Assembly: GCA_963623875.1 (NCBI GenBank)
Contig: CAVFNL010000041.1
Coordinates: forward strand, 1 to 64,000
Direction of reading: 5' to 3'
Source of the DNA: UBA3206 sp963623875
GTDB taxonomy: Bacteria; Bacillota_I; Bacilli_A; Acholeplasmatales; Anaeroplasmataceae
Length of the DNA stretch: 64,000 bases
In this document: positions 33,474 to 42,325 of the stretch, piece after piece
Layout: the number at the start of each line of letters is the position of its first letter
Position numbering within the stretch: the stretch's first letter is position 1
Position numbers and translations under genes: made by a program
The notes under the pieces: model-generated
Seen by the model: only the letters and a program-made list of their open reading frames with translations
The model's database searches: none
Told to the model about the DNA's origin: nothing

Positions 33474-34175
33474 ATGGAAAACCTAATTAATAATAAAAAA
33501 ATACAAAAAATAGTATTGTGGCTTTTTCTATTAGCTGGTGCTGCAATTGCTATTGCTAGTTTATTTTATGCGACTAATTTTACTTATTATTCAACTCAAT
33601 TAGCTGATGGAGGAATTGGTACAGTTTTATTACAAGAAGAATCTAACTACCCTGAAATGTATCAAGCTTGGGTAAGTAATAAAGGTGCTATACTTAGCAA
33701 TTATAAAGATTTTGTAGATGCAATGAATTCAGCTAATACTTATTTACTTTATATTGGTGTTATCTCTATTGTTTTATTTGCAATTTTATGCATTTTTGGT
33801 AATAAATATAGAAAAAAATATTACTTAAGCAATTTATTAGCAGGTACTGTTATAAGTGGTGTTTGTATTGTGCTTGCGTTGGTTGCAGTAATTTTAAATA
33901 TAAAAGTTATTGATTTATTCAATGACAATAAGAGTGTTTTAGAAGTTTTAGATAAATATTATGATACTTCAAATTCTTATGGTTTAAATTGTAATTATGT
34001 AACTGCAGCTAATGTTATATTAATTATTGCTATTATTATATTTGCTTTAAATTTGATTTATTGTGTAATAAAGTATGTATATACAGTAAAGGCAGATAAG
34101 ATGAGTGTTGAATCATCGATTGAAGATACTACTTTAATTGATTCAACTCCAAATACTGAGGAGGCGAAGATTTAA
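33474..34175 (+). CDS. Membrane protein of the pectin ABC operon, function unknown
   Basis: 233 aa with about four membrane helices (about 13-35, 88-107, 118-145, 172-200) and a negatively charged C-terminal tail. It follows the solute-binding protein with its own GGAGG. No family is recognised. It is one of five small membrane proteins in this operon that are not part of a standard ABC importer. Confidence 0.7.
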   Translation: MENLINNKKIQKIVLWLFLLAGAAIAIASLFYATNFTYYSTQLADGGIGTVLLQEESNYPEMYQAWVSNKGAILSNYKDFVDAMNSANTYLLYIGVISIVLFAILCIFGNKYRKKYYLSNLLAGTVISGVCIVLALVAVILNIKVIDLFNDNKSVLEVLDKYYDTSNSYGLNCNYVTAANVILIIAIIIFALNLIYCVIKYVYTVKADKMSVESSIEDTTLIDSTPNTEEAKI

Positions 34176-34176
34176 T

Positions 34177-34761
34177 ATGGCTAAAATAAAAACAATTGAA
34201 ATTGTAGATATTGAAAATGTAAGAAACGAAAAATTAAGATATCAAAATAATACTTTAGCTTATTGGTTAGGTTTATTAGCATGTTTAGTTAGTATTTTTG
34301 CTGGTATTGTTGGATTAAATACTATGAAACCAAGTGCTCTAACTGTTGTTAAAATATTATTAAATGTAGTAATTCTATTAATAGGTTTTGCTTGCGCAGA
34401 AAATATTAAACATTATAGTAGTAAATCTTCATATGTATATTTTGTGTTTGCAGGAGTTTCACTACTTAGAATTTTATGGTATCCACTACAAATGATTAAA
34501 TGGTGGAAGAAATATCAAGATACTGGTGATGTATTATATTTATCTAATCATTTCTCAAAACTTGTTTATGGAGATAAATCTTCGCTATCTAATGTCGATT
34601 CTGTAAGAGGATATTTACCTCAAAGTGGATATTTTAGAGGTATTCTAATGATTATTGTGTTAGTGGTTGCCGCTTTATTATTTGGTTTCTCTGGATATAT
34701 TGGTTTACAAAAAACTAATAAATTAAAGAGATATTTAAAATCAATTAATGTAGAAGTTTAA
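34177..34761 (+). CDS. Membrane protein of the pectin ABC operon, function unknown
   Basis: 194 aa with about four membrane helices. It starts at ATG 34177, one base after the previous stop codon, with GAGGCG overlapping the end of that gene; the longer upstream frame is not needed. Between helices three and four is an outside loop rich in Ser, Tyr and Gly. No family is recognised. Confidence 0.7.
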   Translation: MAKIKTIEIVDIENVRNEKLRYQNNTLAYWLGLLACLVSIFAGIVGLNTMKPSALTVVKILLNVVILLIGFACAENIKHYSSKSSYVYFVFAGVSLLRILWYPLQMIKWWKKYQDTGDVLYLSNHFSKLVYGDKSSLSNVDSVRGYLPQSGYFRGILMIIVLVVAALLFGFSGYIGLQKTNKLKRYLKSINVEV

Positions 34762-34774
34762 TGGAGGTATATTT

Positions 34775-35941
34775 ATGGCTGCTGAAGTAATTTTAAATAA
34801 TGTCAACAAAATATATCCTAATGGTGTTCAAGCTGTATTTGATTTCAACATTGAAATAGAGCATGGTGAATTTATAGTATTATGTGGACCTTCAGGATGT
34901 GGTAAATCTACTACTTTACGTATGATTGCTGGACTTGAAGATATATCTAATGGAGATTTAATTATAAACGGAAAAAGATGTAATGATGAGGCACCTCGTG
35001 ATAGAGATATCGCTATGGTATTCCAAAACTATGCCTTATATCCTAATATGACTGTTTATCAAAATCTTGCATTTAGTTTAATGATTCGTAAATATGACAC
35101 AGATGAAATTCATGTAAGAGTAATGGAAGCTGCAGAAATTCTAGGACTTGTACCTTATTTAAATCGTTTACCTAAACAATTATCTGGAGGACAAAGACAA
35201 AGAGTTGCTGTAGGAAGATCTATCGTACGTCGTCCTGTATGTTATTTATTAGACGAACCTCTTTCAAACCTAGATGCTAAACTTCGTGGTTCGATGAGAA
35301 AGGAATTATCACTTTTACATCATAAGTTAGGAACTACATTTATTTATGTAACACATGATCAAATTGAAGCTCTAACACTTGCTACAAGAATTGTAGTTAT
35401 GTCTCAAGGTAGAGTTCAACAAATTGCTACTCCGAAGGAAATGTTCGATAACCCTGCCAACTTATTTGTTGCGACATTTATCGGAACACCTCCTATGAAC
35501 TTATTAAATGGTACTGTTACTTCTAATAAGACTATTGTATTAACAAATTCTGGAGTTGAATTAACTATTCCTGAAGATAAATTCGAACTATTAAAGAAGT
35601 TAGATTATATTGATAAGGAAGTAGTATTAGCTATAAGACCTGAATATTTATATGTGGACAATGATTCTAAAAAACAATATGGAAATGTTGTGACTGCTGA
35701 TGTTGAATATTCTGAGCAACTAGGTGCATATAATTTAATTTATGCATTACTAGGTACTGATTCAATTATTGCGAAAATTGATGATCGTGATGGTGTTTTT
35801 GAAGGACAATTTGATGTTTGCTTTGATATGAGTAATGCTCATTTCTATGATAAGGAAACAACTAATAGAATTGTTGATGAAGAAGCTGAGGCAATTAGAC
35901 TTGCTTCATTAAACAAGAAAAATGAAGACGATGAGGATTAG
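34775..35941 (+). CDS. ABC transporter ATPase (MsmX/UgpC/MalK type)
   Basis: 388 aa. Walker A GPSGCGKST (about 37-45), signature LSGGQRQR (about 134-141), Walker B YLLDEP (about 156-161) and a C-terminal OB/TOBE regulatory domain (about 240-370). It energises the two permeases of this operon; having its own ATPase is notable because many Firmicutes share one MsmX among several sugar importers. GGAGG precedes the ATG. Confidence 0.95.
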   Translation: MAAEVILNNVNKIYPNGVQAVFDFNIEIEHGEFIVLCGPSGCGKSTTLRMIAGLEDISNGDLIINGKRCNDEAPRDRDIAMVFQNYALYPNMTVYQNLAFSLMIRKYDTDEIHVRVMEAAEILGLVPYLNRLPKQLSGGQRQRVAVGRSIVRRPVCYLLDEPLSNLDAKLRGSMRKELSLLHHKLGTTFIYVTHDQIEALTLATRIVVMSQGRVQQIATPKEMFDNPANLFVATFIGTPPMNLLNGTVTSNKTIVLTNSGVELTIPEDKFELLKKLDYIDKEVVLAIRPEYLYVDNDSKKQYGNVVTADVEYSEQLGAYNLIYALLGTDSIIAKIDDRDGVFEGQFDVCFDMSNAHFYDKETTNRIVDEEAEAIRLASLNKKNEDDED

Positions 35942-35954
35942 GAGGTAAATTATT

Positions 35955-36569
35955 ATGGATGAAAAAATTGAAAATGTTCAAACAGAAAATGTTACTACTA
36001 CTGAACAAGCAATCGTAGCTGATGCTCCTCAAATGAGATTTGCTGATAGAGTTAAAGAAAAACAATCTACTATGAAACCAGGATTTGTAAAAGGAATGTA
36101 TGTTTTCGTTACATTTATTGCAGTATGGTTTTTGGATTTTATTGATACATTTAAAAGAAATCCTTCAAAATTAGGTGCATATCTAATTGCATTACCAGGA
36201 ATTTTCATTGGTTTCTTTATGAACCTAGAAATTGATACTGTGTATCCTTTAGATGTAAAAATTGCTCCTGTATGTATGTTTATTTTAGTAATTTGCGGAT
36301 GCATTAATATTTTTGAAGCATCAGGAATTATTAAATATAGAAATTTAAAGACAATTATAATTTCTGGAATTTTGTCTATAGTTATATTTGCAGCTGGATT
36401 AGCGTATATAATTGAAGTTATCAAGAAGACTGATGAAATTAGTGGCGATTTAACATCTACAAATATTAAGTCATTTATTACAGTTGGAATTTCAATGATT
36501 TGTGGTATAGTAGGTACTATAATTGCATTCATCTTTAGAGATAAAAACTATAAGAAGGATAAGTTCTAA
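35955..36569 (+). CDS. Membrane protein of the pectin ABC operon, function unknown
   Basis: 204 aa. A hydrophilic acidic N-terminus (about 1-45) is followed by about four membrane helices (about 48-65, 73-92, 98-118, 130-150, with a last one near 175-195) and a short basic end. GGAGG precedes the ATG. The next gene starts one base after its stop codon. No family is recognised. Confidence 0.7.
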   Translation: MDEKIENVQTENVTTTEQAIVADAPQMRFADRVKEKQSTMKPGFVKGMYVFVTFIAVWFLDFIDTFKRNPSKLGAYLIALPGIFIGFFMNLEIDTVYPLDVKIAPVCMFILVICGCINIFEASGIIKYRNLKTIIISGILSIVIFAAGLAYIIEVIKKTDEISGDLTSTNIKSFITVGISMICGIVGTIIAFIFRDKNYKKDKF

Positions 36570-36570
36570 A

Positions 36571-37212
36571 ATGACAAAAAAAGTAGAAAATTCTAATAAT
36601 GCTTATAAGCAAGACAAGCTAGGAAAAATCCCATCTTGGATTAAGGTTATTCTACTAAAATATTGGGTGGCTGGTGCCACCTTTTATTTTTTTGGAATGG
36701 GTGGATATTTTCTTTGGGCAAATGGTAGAGATGATAATGCAATAACACTTTTATTATTCGCAGTTATCGGATTTGGTTATACTCTTTTCAAAGAATACAT
36801 TGAAAAGCATGTGATAAGATTAATGCGAACTACTTCAGATGATACATACAGATATAACATGATTAATTTGCATGGGGCTAAATCATTTTTAGCACATTTA
36901 GTATATTGTTATTTCTTAACTCTTTTAATGATGATTATTACTGTAAATATGTTTACATATGAAAATATATGGGATGTAGGTTCAAATGGAATGGAACCAT
37001 TTGGAGTTGCATTAATATATTTAGTTCTTGATGTGGTCTGTATTGTAATTAAAAATTTAATCATAGGTCTTGTAAAACATATCAAATACAAGAAACAGTT
37101 AAAATTACAACAAAGTTTATTGAGTGAAGATGATGTTGTATTATATGGTGATGATAATTCTTTAAATAATGTTGATAATTTTCTTAATGATGAGGAAAAT
37201 AAAGGAGAATAA
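36571..37212 (+). CDS. Membrane protein of the pectin ABC operon, function unknown
   Basis: 213 aa. Starts at ATG 36571, one base after the previous stop, with AGAAGGA upstream. About four membrane helices (about 30-50, 55-75, 110-130, 150-170), a basic cytosolic loop with EKHVIRLMR, and a very acidic C-terminus (about 185-213). The polygalacturonase gene follows after 2 bases. No family is recognised. Confidence 0.7.
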   Translation: MTKKVENSNNAYKQDKLGKIPSWIKVILLKYWVAGATFYFFGMGGYFLWANGRDDNAITLLLFAVIGFGYTLFKEYIEKHVIRLMRTTSDDTYRYNMINLHGAKSFLAHLVYCYFLTLLMMIITVNMFTYENIWDVGSNGMEPFGVALIYLVLDVVCIVIKNLIIGLVKHIKYKKQLKLQQSLLSEDDVVLYGDDNSLNNVDNFLNDEENKGE

Positions 37213-37214
37213 AA

Positions 37215-38771
37215 ATGGAATTTAAAGTTATTTTTGTTAGTTCAAGGAGTATTTCTATAGAACTAATTAATTCAGATGTTTATAATACAAAAAATGAATA
37301 TGAATTATATGTAGATGACACTCTATATACAAAAGGAATTAAGAATGTAATTTCGATTTTCAATCTTTTACCTAGCAAAACGTATGCTATTAAACTTGTC
37401 AGTGGTAATGAGGTTTATACTAAAAATATTAAAACCGAAGATGAATATGTTACTTTAAATGTTCTTGATTTTGGTGCGAAAAAAGATGGTATTTCTTTAA
37501 ATACTAACTTCATTCAAGCCGCAATCAATGCGTGTCCTGATGGTGGAAGAGTTTATTTACCTAAAGGTGATTATTTAACAGGACCATTATTCTTAAGAAG
37601 CAATATTACTATTGAACTTGCAAAAGGTGCACGTATATTAGGGGATACAAATAGAGCAAACTATCCAATACTTCCAGGTATGATTATGACTACTGATGAA
37701 AATTCAGAGTATAATTTAGGAACTTGGGAAGGTAATCCGCTAGATTGTTATGCATCACTTATTACTGGAATCAACATTTCTAATGTATCAATTATAGGAG
37801 AAGGTGTAATTGATGGTAATGCATCTAATGCTGATTGGTGGATTGATGTAAGAACTAAACGTGGATCATGGAGACCTAGAGGAGTATTTTTAAATAAGTG
37901 TAGTAATATTACGTTACAAGGAATTAAAGTATGTAATACACCATCATGGAATTTACATCCATATTTTTCAGATGATTTAAAATTTATTGATTTATTAGTT
38001 GAGAATCCTAAAGATAGTCCTAACACTGATGGATGTGATCCTGAATCTTGTAAGAATGTTGATATTATAGGTGTTCATTTCTCTGTAGGTGATGATTGTA
38101 TAGCTGTTAAATCAGGAAAGATTTATATGGGTAAGACATACAAAAAACCTTGTGAGAATTTAAATATTAGAAATTGTTCAATGAATTTTGGCCATGGTTC
38201 AGTTGTTCTTGGTTCAGAGATGAGTGGAGGACTTAAAAATATTAAGGTATCACAATGTTTATTTAATCAAACTGATAGAGGACTAAGAATAAAGACAAGA
38301 AGAGGAAGAGGTAAACAAGCTGTTATTGATGATATTACTTTTGAAAATATTATCATGGATGATGTATTAACTCCTCTTGTGATAAATATGTTCTATTTCT
38401 GCGATCCTGATGGACATTCTTTATACGTTAGTAGTAAAGAAAAACTGCCAGTAGATGATAAAACACCATATCTTGGAAAGTTTATATTTAAAAATATCGA
38501 TTGTAAGAATGTTAATGTTGCGGCAGGTACATTCTACGGACTTCCTGAACAACCTATAAAGGAAATTATAATTGATAATGTTAATTTCGAATACTCTGAC
38601 AATCCAAAAGAAGGTGTTCCAGCAATGATGGATGGTCTTGGTGCTATGAAAGGTAAAGGACTTATATTTAATTATGTAAATAAAGTCAAATTAAATAAAG
38701 TCAAATTTATTGGACTTAAGGATAAAGAAGTAGAAGAAATAGAAGTTGGACACATTGAATATAATAAATAG
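37215..38771 (+). CDS. Polygalacturonase, glycoside hydrolase family 28, cytosolic
   Basis: 518 aa. Cleaves alpha-1,4-galacturonan, probably from the end of oligomers. A short fibronectin-like N-terminal domain (about 1-78) precedes the right-handed beta-helix. Catalytic motifs are NTDGCDP (about 269), GDDCIAV (about 292), GHGS (about 326) and RIKT (about 358), so all expected Asp, His and Arg-Lys residues are present. There is no signal peptide. Together with the cytosolic pectinesterase it would break imported oligogalacturonides into galacturonate. It is the last gene of the operon. Confidence 0.94.
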   Translation: MEFKVIFVSSRSISIELINSDVYNTKNEYELYVDDTLYTKGIKNVISIFNLLPSKTYAIKLVSGNEVYTKNIKTEDEYVTLNVLDFGAKKDGISLNTNFIQAAINACPDGGRVYLPKGDYLTGPLFLRSNITIELAKGARILGDTNRANYPILPGMIMTTDENSEYNLGTWEGNPLDCYASLITGINISNVSIIGEGVIDGNASNADWWIDVRTKRGSWRPRGVFLNKCSNITLQGIKVCNTPSWNLHPYFSDDLKFIDLLVENPKDSPNTDGCDPESCKNVDIIGVHFSVGDDCIAVKSGKIYMGKTYKKPCENLNIRNCSMNFGHGSVVLGSEMSGGLKNIKVSQCLFNQTDRGLRIKTRRGRGKQAVIDDITFENIIMDDVLTPLVINMFYFCDPDGHSLYVSSKEKLPVDDKTPYLGKFIFKNIDCKNVNVAAGTFYGLPEQPIKEIIIDNVNFEYSDNPKEGVPAMMDGLGAMKGKGLIFNYVNKVKLNKVKFIGLKDKEVEEIEVGHIEYNK

Positions 38772-38797
38772 AGTGCATTAATTGCACTCTTTTTTTG
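38770..38797 (+). terminator. Intrinsic terminator of the pectin transport operon
   Basis: AGAGTGCA pairs with TGCACTCT, followed by a T-run. Confidence 0.88.
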
Positions 38798-38878
38798 CAT
38801 TTTTTGAATTTAATACATAATATTTGAAAAAACGATTTATGATAAATAATAAATATTTTAAATTGATTCAAAAACTTG

Positions 38879-38943
38879 TATAATATTTCTTGTAATAAAG
38901 AATGCAATGGAGCACAAATGAATTTTTTGTGCTCTTTTCTTTT
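38879..38943 (+). promoter_or_regulatory. Promoter and terminator-like leader upstream of rpiB
   Basis: An extended -10 (TTGTATAAT, core at 38879-38884) precedes a hairpin, AGCACAA (38911-38917) with TTGTGCT (38927-38933), followed by CTTTTCTTTT. It is the same design as the leaders at 25944 and 47576. About 90 further bases separate it from rpiB. The rest of 38772-39036 holds nothing else I can support. Confidence 0.55.
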
Positions 38944-39036
38944 GAAAAAAATCAATTTAAAATGCTTTCATAATTGTTGAAAAAAAAGTATAAAAATAAT
39001 ATAATAATGTTGATTGAGTTAAAGAGGTGTTTAGAT

Positions 39037-39468
39037 ATGAAAATTGCATTTGCATCTGATCATGGTGGTTTAAATTTAAAGAATTTTATTATTGATTATT
39101 GCAAAAAAATAGGTCATGAAATTGTGGATTTCGGAACATATACTCTAGATTCTTGTGATTATCCTGTGTTCGGTAAAAAAGCTGCTTTAGCTGTTGCGAA
39201 TGGTGAATGTGATAGAGGTATCTTAGTGTGTTCTACAGGAATTGGTATGTCTATTGTTGCAAATAAAGTTAAAGGTGTTAGATGTGCACTTTTAACTGAT
39301 GAAAATAGTGCAAGACTTACAAGAGAACATAATGATACAAACTGTATGGCACTTGGTGAAAAAAATGTGTCATATGATCTTGCTATGCGTATTGTAAAGA
39401 CTTGGCTAGAGACAGAATTTTCAAATGCTGAAAGACATCAAAGAAGAATAAATATGATTGAAGATTAA
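39037..39468 (+). CDS. rpiB: Ribose-5-phosphate isomerase B (RpiB/LacAB family)
   Basis: 143 aa, normal length. Interconverts ribose-5-phosphate and ribulose-5-phosphate in the pentose phosphate pathway. Motifs are FASDHGG (about 5-11), CSTGIGMSIVANK (about 65-77) with the catalytic Cys, and EHNDTNCMALGE (about 96-107). ATG 39037 follows AAAGAGGTG. It lies just before the ATP synthase operon. LacA/LacB-type activity cannot be fully excluded. Confidence 0.93.
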   Translation: MKIAFASDHGGLNLKNFIIDYCKKIGHEIVDFGTYTLDSCDYPVFGKKAALAVANGECDRGILVCSTGIGMSIVANKVKGVRCALLTDENSARLTREHNDTNCMALGEKNVSYDLAMRIVKTWLETEFSNAERHQRRINMIED

Positions 39469-39483
39469 TATATAGGATTAAAA

Positions 39484-39777
39484 ATGGAAGAAAAGAATAG
39501 GCAAGAAGAATTAGATGAAAATAAAAAAGATAATACTGCATCATCAGCAGTAAAGGCTTATGCTATATTTTCTCAAGGCATTTTCACAATGATTACTCTT
39601 GGAGTAATTGGATTTTATATAGGATATAAAATTGATAAAAAAAGTGCTTTACGGGGAATTTTAGCTGTAGTAGGTTGTCTTATAGGACTTGTATATTTTG
39701 TATGTCTTGTATATAAAAATCATTATTTTGATAATATACCTAAAAAGAAAGATGGTGATGATAATGAAAAACAATAA
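39484..39777 (+). CDS. AtpZ/AtpI-like ATP synthase accessory membrane protein
   Basis: 97 aa with two membrane helices (about 28-50 and 58-77) and a charged N- and C-terminus. The pattern IGFYIGYKIDKK followed by a second helix with GCLIGLVYFV fits the AtpZ family that opens many F-type ATP synthase operons. Its end overlaps the next gene by 14 bases. It begins 15 bases after rpiB, so rpiB may be co-transcribed. Confidence 0.78.
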   Translation: MEEKNRQEELDENKKDNTASSAVKAYAIFSQGIFTMITLGVIGFYIGYKIDKKSALRGILAVVGCLIGLVYFVCLVYKNHYFDNIPKKKDGDDNEKQ

Positions 39778-40201
39778 GTTAAATATAATTTCAATCATCA
39801 CGGTACCTATTTGTTGGACTATAGGCTTGATTGTAGGTCTCATCTTTTGGTTTTGTTTAAAGGATTCTATGCATAAAGTATGGACATTATCCTTTGTACT
39901 TGGATTGGTTACAGCACTATTAAATCTAGGACTCATGGTATCGTGGGGACATGGATTTATACGTGAGGTAAATAAAGCGGATGGAGCTCCCGTTAGACGT
40001 TCAATTTTATCATATTTGGTAAGGCTATTAATTGCTGGATTAATATTTGCTTTTATCATTTACGACCAAGCGTCTTCAAAGACCCCAAGATTTAATGTAA
40101 TACCTGCACTTATTGGCTATTTAGTAGTAAAGGTTGTGTTTATTATAGTAAGTCTTGTAATAAATCTTAATAAAAAAGAGCAAGGGAAGGTGGACGCGTG
40201 A
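39764..40201 (+). CDS. AtpI-like ATP synthase protein I
   Basis: 145 aa with four membrane helices (about 10-30, 38-60, 82-102, 112-135). Position directly before atpB and topology match ATP synthase protein I, thought to help c-ring assembly. ATG 39764 is one of several close ATGs; it overlaps the previous gene. The stop is TGA, within GCGTGA, overlapping the atpB GTG, which also shows TGA is not read as Trp here. Confidence 0.72.
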   Translation: MKNNKLNIISIITVPICWTIGLIVGLIFWFCLKDSMHKVWTLSFVLGLVTALLNLGLMVSWGHGFIREVNKADGAPVRRSILSYLVRLLIAGLIFAFIIYDQASSKTPRFNVIPALIGYLVVKVVFIIVSLVINLNKKEQGKVDA

Positions 40202-40908
40202 TATTAACATCTTGGTTTAAAAATGCGTATGACTACTTGCGTGATGATTTTTCTGGGCAGGTTAAATCTTTAATAGGAATTACAATTGTATTGATTATAG
40301 TTTCTATTATATTAGGTCACTTTATAAAGAAAGTTGATCCTGCAAAGAAAACGCCATTATGGCTTGTGCCACTTATATTTATAGTCGATTTAATAAATAC
40401 ATTTACTAAATCAAATATAGGTAAAAGATGGAAAGCATACGCACCTTATTTCTTAGCTTTAGCAATTTATTTGTTTGTGGCTAATACATGCGGTATATTT
40501 GCGATGGATAACCCAACATCATATATCGTATTAAACTTTGGTTTGGCCTTGATTACATTTTTCATGGTACAAATCACAGGTATTGTTTCACAAGGACTAT
40601 TAGGATATCTTAAAGGATTCATTGGGCCAGTTAAACCAATGGCATTCATTATGATACCAATCAATATAGTTTCTGAGTTGACATTACCTATTTCAATGAG
40701 TTTACGTATACTAGGAAATATTTTATCGGGTGCAGTATTTGGAATGATGCTTAAGGGGTTATTGACCTGGGCAGCTATACCAATATTACCAGCATTTAAT
40801 TTGATTTTTGATATTGCATTCGGATTAATTCAATGCTTCGTATTCGTAATATTAACAATTATCAACACATCTCAAAAAGTTGATGACAAAGAAAAAATAT
40901 ATAGTTAG
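40198..40908 (+). CDS. atpB: ATP synthase F0 subunit a
   Basis: 236 aa. Membrane stator channel subunit of F0. The functional helix is seen as SMSLRILGNILSG (about 161-173), carrying the essential Arg. Starts at a GTG that overlaps the preceding stop codon (GTGA), with GGGAAGGTGG upstream. It is translationally coupled to the atpI-like gene. Confidence 0.94.
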   Translation: MILTSWFKNAYDYLRDDFSGQVKSLIGITIVLIIVSIILGHFIKKVDPAKKTPLWLVPLIFIVDLINTFTKSNIGKRWKAYAPYFLALAIYLFVANTCGIFAMDNPTSYIVLNFGLALITFFMVQITGIVSQGLLGYLKGFIGPVKPMAFIMIPINIVSELTLPISMSLRILGNILSGAVFGMMLKGLLTWAAIPILPAFNLIFDIAFGLIQCFVFVILTIINTSQKVDDKEKIYS

Positions 40909-40922
40909 AGGAGAAAATTAAC

Positions 40923-41198
40923 ATGATTCAAACATTATTATCATTATTAACAACAATTTTTGCAGTAGACGGAAGTATTGCGTCTGGTCTTGCATATCTA
41001 GGAGCTGGTATTGCAGTTCTTACAGGATTTGGTTCAGGTATTGGAGAAGGTATGGCCGCAGCTAAGGCTGTAGAAGCTGTAGGAAGACAACCTGAAGCAT
41101 CAGGAAAAATCACAGTAACAATGATTATCGGTTGTGCAATAGCTGAAACAACAGGACTTTATGGATTAATCATTGCCTTCATGTTATTAGCAAAATAA
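40923..41198 (+). CDS. atpE: ATP synthase F0 subunit c
   Basis: 91 aa, two membrane helices. The loop RQPEASGK and the ion-binding helix AIAETTGLYGL are typical. In helix 1 the motif is GSGIGEG, with Glu where sodium-driven enzymes such as Ilyobacter have Gln (GQG). In helix 2 the site reads ETTGLY, keeping the Thr and Tyr ligands of sodium binding. This resembles the two-carboxylate sodium motif described for Fusobacterium. GAGGAGAA precedes the ATG. Confidence 0.95.
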   Translation: MIQTLLSLLTTIFAVDGSIASGLAYLGAGIAVLTGFGSGIGEGMAAAKAVEAVGRQPEASGKITVTMIIGCAIAETTGLYGLIIAFMLLAK

Positions 41199-41237
41199 TA
41201 AAGAAATAAAAATATAAAAACATTAAGGAGGTAACAT

Positions 41238-41801
41238 ATGATTTTAAGTATGAGTAAAGTTCTTCAAGATGTAGCCGATTTTGTAGATAGATGCTTAGGA
41301 CCTCTAGGATCATCTGGTTTTGGTTGGAATACATTAAGAGATATAATAATTCAACTTTGCGCAACTTTAATATTATTTATTGTTATCCGTGTATTTATTT
41401 GGAAGAGAGTTACTAATATTTTAGAGGCTAGAAGAGCTGCGATTGATAAGGAATTAGTAGAAGCTAAAGAATCTAATCGTAAAGCAAGACTTCTTGCGAT
41501 TGAAAATGAAGAAAAGCTTGAAGCTGCTGAAAAACAAATCAAAGAAATGCTTGATAAAGCTGAAAAAGATGCGAACATTCGCCGTGAAGAAATAATTAAT
41601 AACGCTAAAGAAGAAGCTCACAGAAGACTTGTTAATGTTGAACAAGAAATTGAACAAGAAGTTCTTCAAAAGAATGCTGAAATTCATAAACAAATCGTTG
41701 ATATTGCTATGCTAGCGGCAGAGAAGATTGTTGAACATGAAGTTGATCAAAATAAATATATTGATATAGTAAATAAAATAATTGAGGAGGCTGGCAAATA
41801 A
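41238..41801 (+). CDS. atpF: ATP synthase F0 subunit b
   Basis: 187 aa. One N-terminal membrane helix (about 35-55) and a long charged coiled-coil helix (about 60-165) forming the peripheral stalk. AAGGAGGT precedes the ATG. The stop overlaps the atpH start (TAATGG). Confidence 0.94.
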   Translation: MILSMSKVLQDVADFVDRCLGPLGSSGFGWNTLRDIIIQLCATLILFIVIRVFIWKRVTNILEARRAAIDKELVEAKESNRKARLLAIENEEKLEAAEKQIKEMLDKAEKDANIRREEIINNAKEEAHRRLVNVEQEIEQEVLQKNAEIHKQIVDIAMLAAEKIVEHEVDQNKYIDIVNKIIEEAGK

Positions 41802-42310
41802 TGGTAGAGGCTGAGTACGCAAAAGCACTATTTGAACTTGCTAGCACTGATAAAGAAGAAATTAAAGAGGAGTTAGAAATTTTTATAGATGCTTTAGACG
41901 AAAATAAAGAAATTTATCAAATATTTGATGCTCCAAGTATAAATAATAAAGATAAAAAGGATATTATCACTAAAGTTACAAAAGGATTTAATGATACGTT
42001 AGTTAGATTTTTATATGTTCTTGTAGATAACGGAAGACTTATAAATATTAAAGATATAACTGAAGAATATAAATTACTTTTAAATGATAGTATGAAAGCT
42101 GTAGATGTAAATGTTACATCTAAAAATGCATTAGATGATATTCAATTAAATAAATTAAATGACCTACTTTCTACTAAACTAGGAAGAAAGGTTAACATTA
42201 TAAATATAGTGGATGATAATTTGATTGGTGGAATCAAATGCGAATATGATGGGAAATTAATTGATCTATCAGTTCGTGGTAAATTAAATCAAATTAAAAA
42301 TTTACTATAA
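41801..42310 (+). CDS. atpH: ATP synthase F1 subunit delta
   Basis: 169 aa. N-terminal helical domain (YAKALFELA at about 6-14) and a C-terminal domain with the typical end VDDNLIGGIKCEYDGKLID. Connects F1 to the b-subunit stalk. Starts within the atpF stop codon, so translation is coupled. Confidence 0.93.
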   Translation: MVEAEYAKALFELASTDKEEIKEELEIFIDALDENKEIYQIFDAPSINNKDKKDIITKVTKGFNDTLVRFLYVLVDNGRLINIKDITEEYKLLLNDSMKAVDVNVTSKNALDDIQLNKLNDLLSTKLGRKVNIINIVDDNLIGGIKCEYDGKLIDLSVRGKLNQIKNLL

Positions 42311-42325
42311 GAGAGGATTGAACTT

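Noticed and set aside
36029..36532. Minus-strand open frame of 167 codons
   Set aside because: It lies wholly inside a well-supported forward membrane protein gene, is a mirror of its hydrophobic codons and has no binding site.
39661..40059. Minus-strand open frame of 132 codons over the atpZ/atpI region
   Set aside because: Antisense to two overlapping ATP synthase genes that are supported by position and topology.
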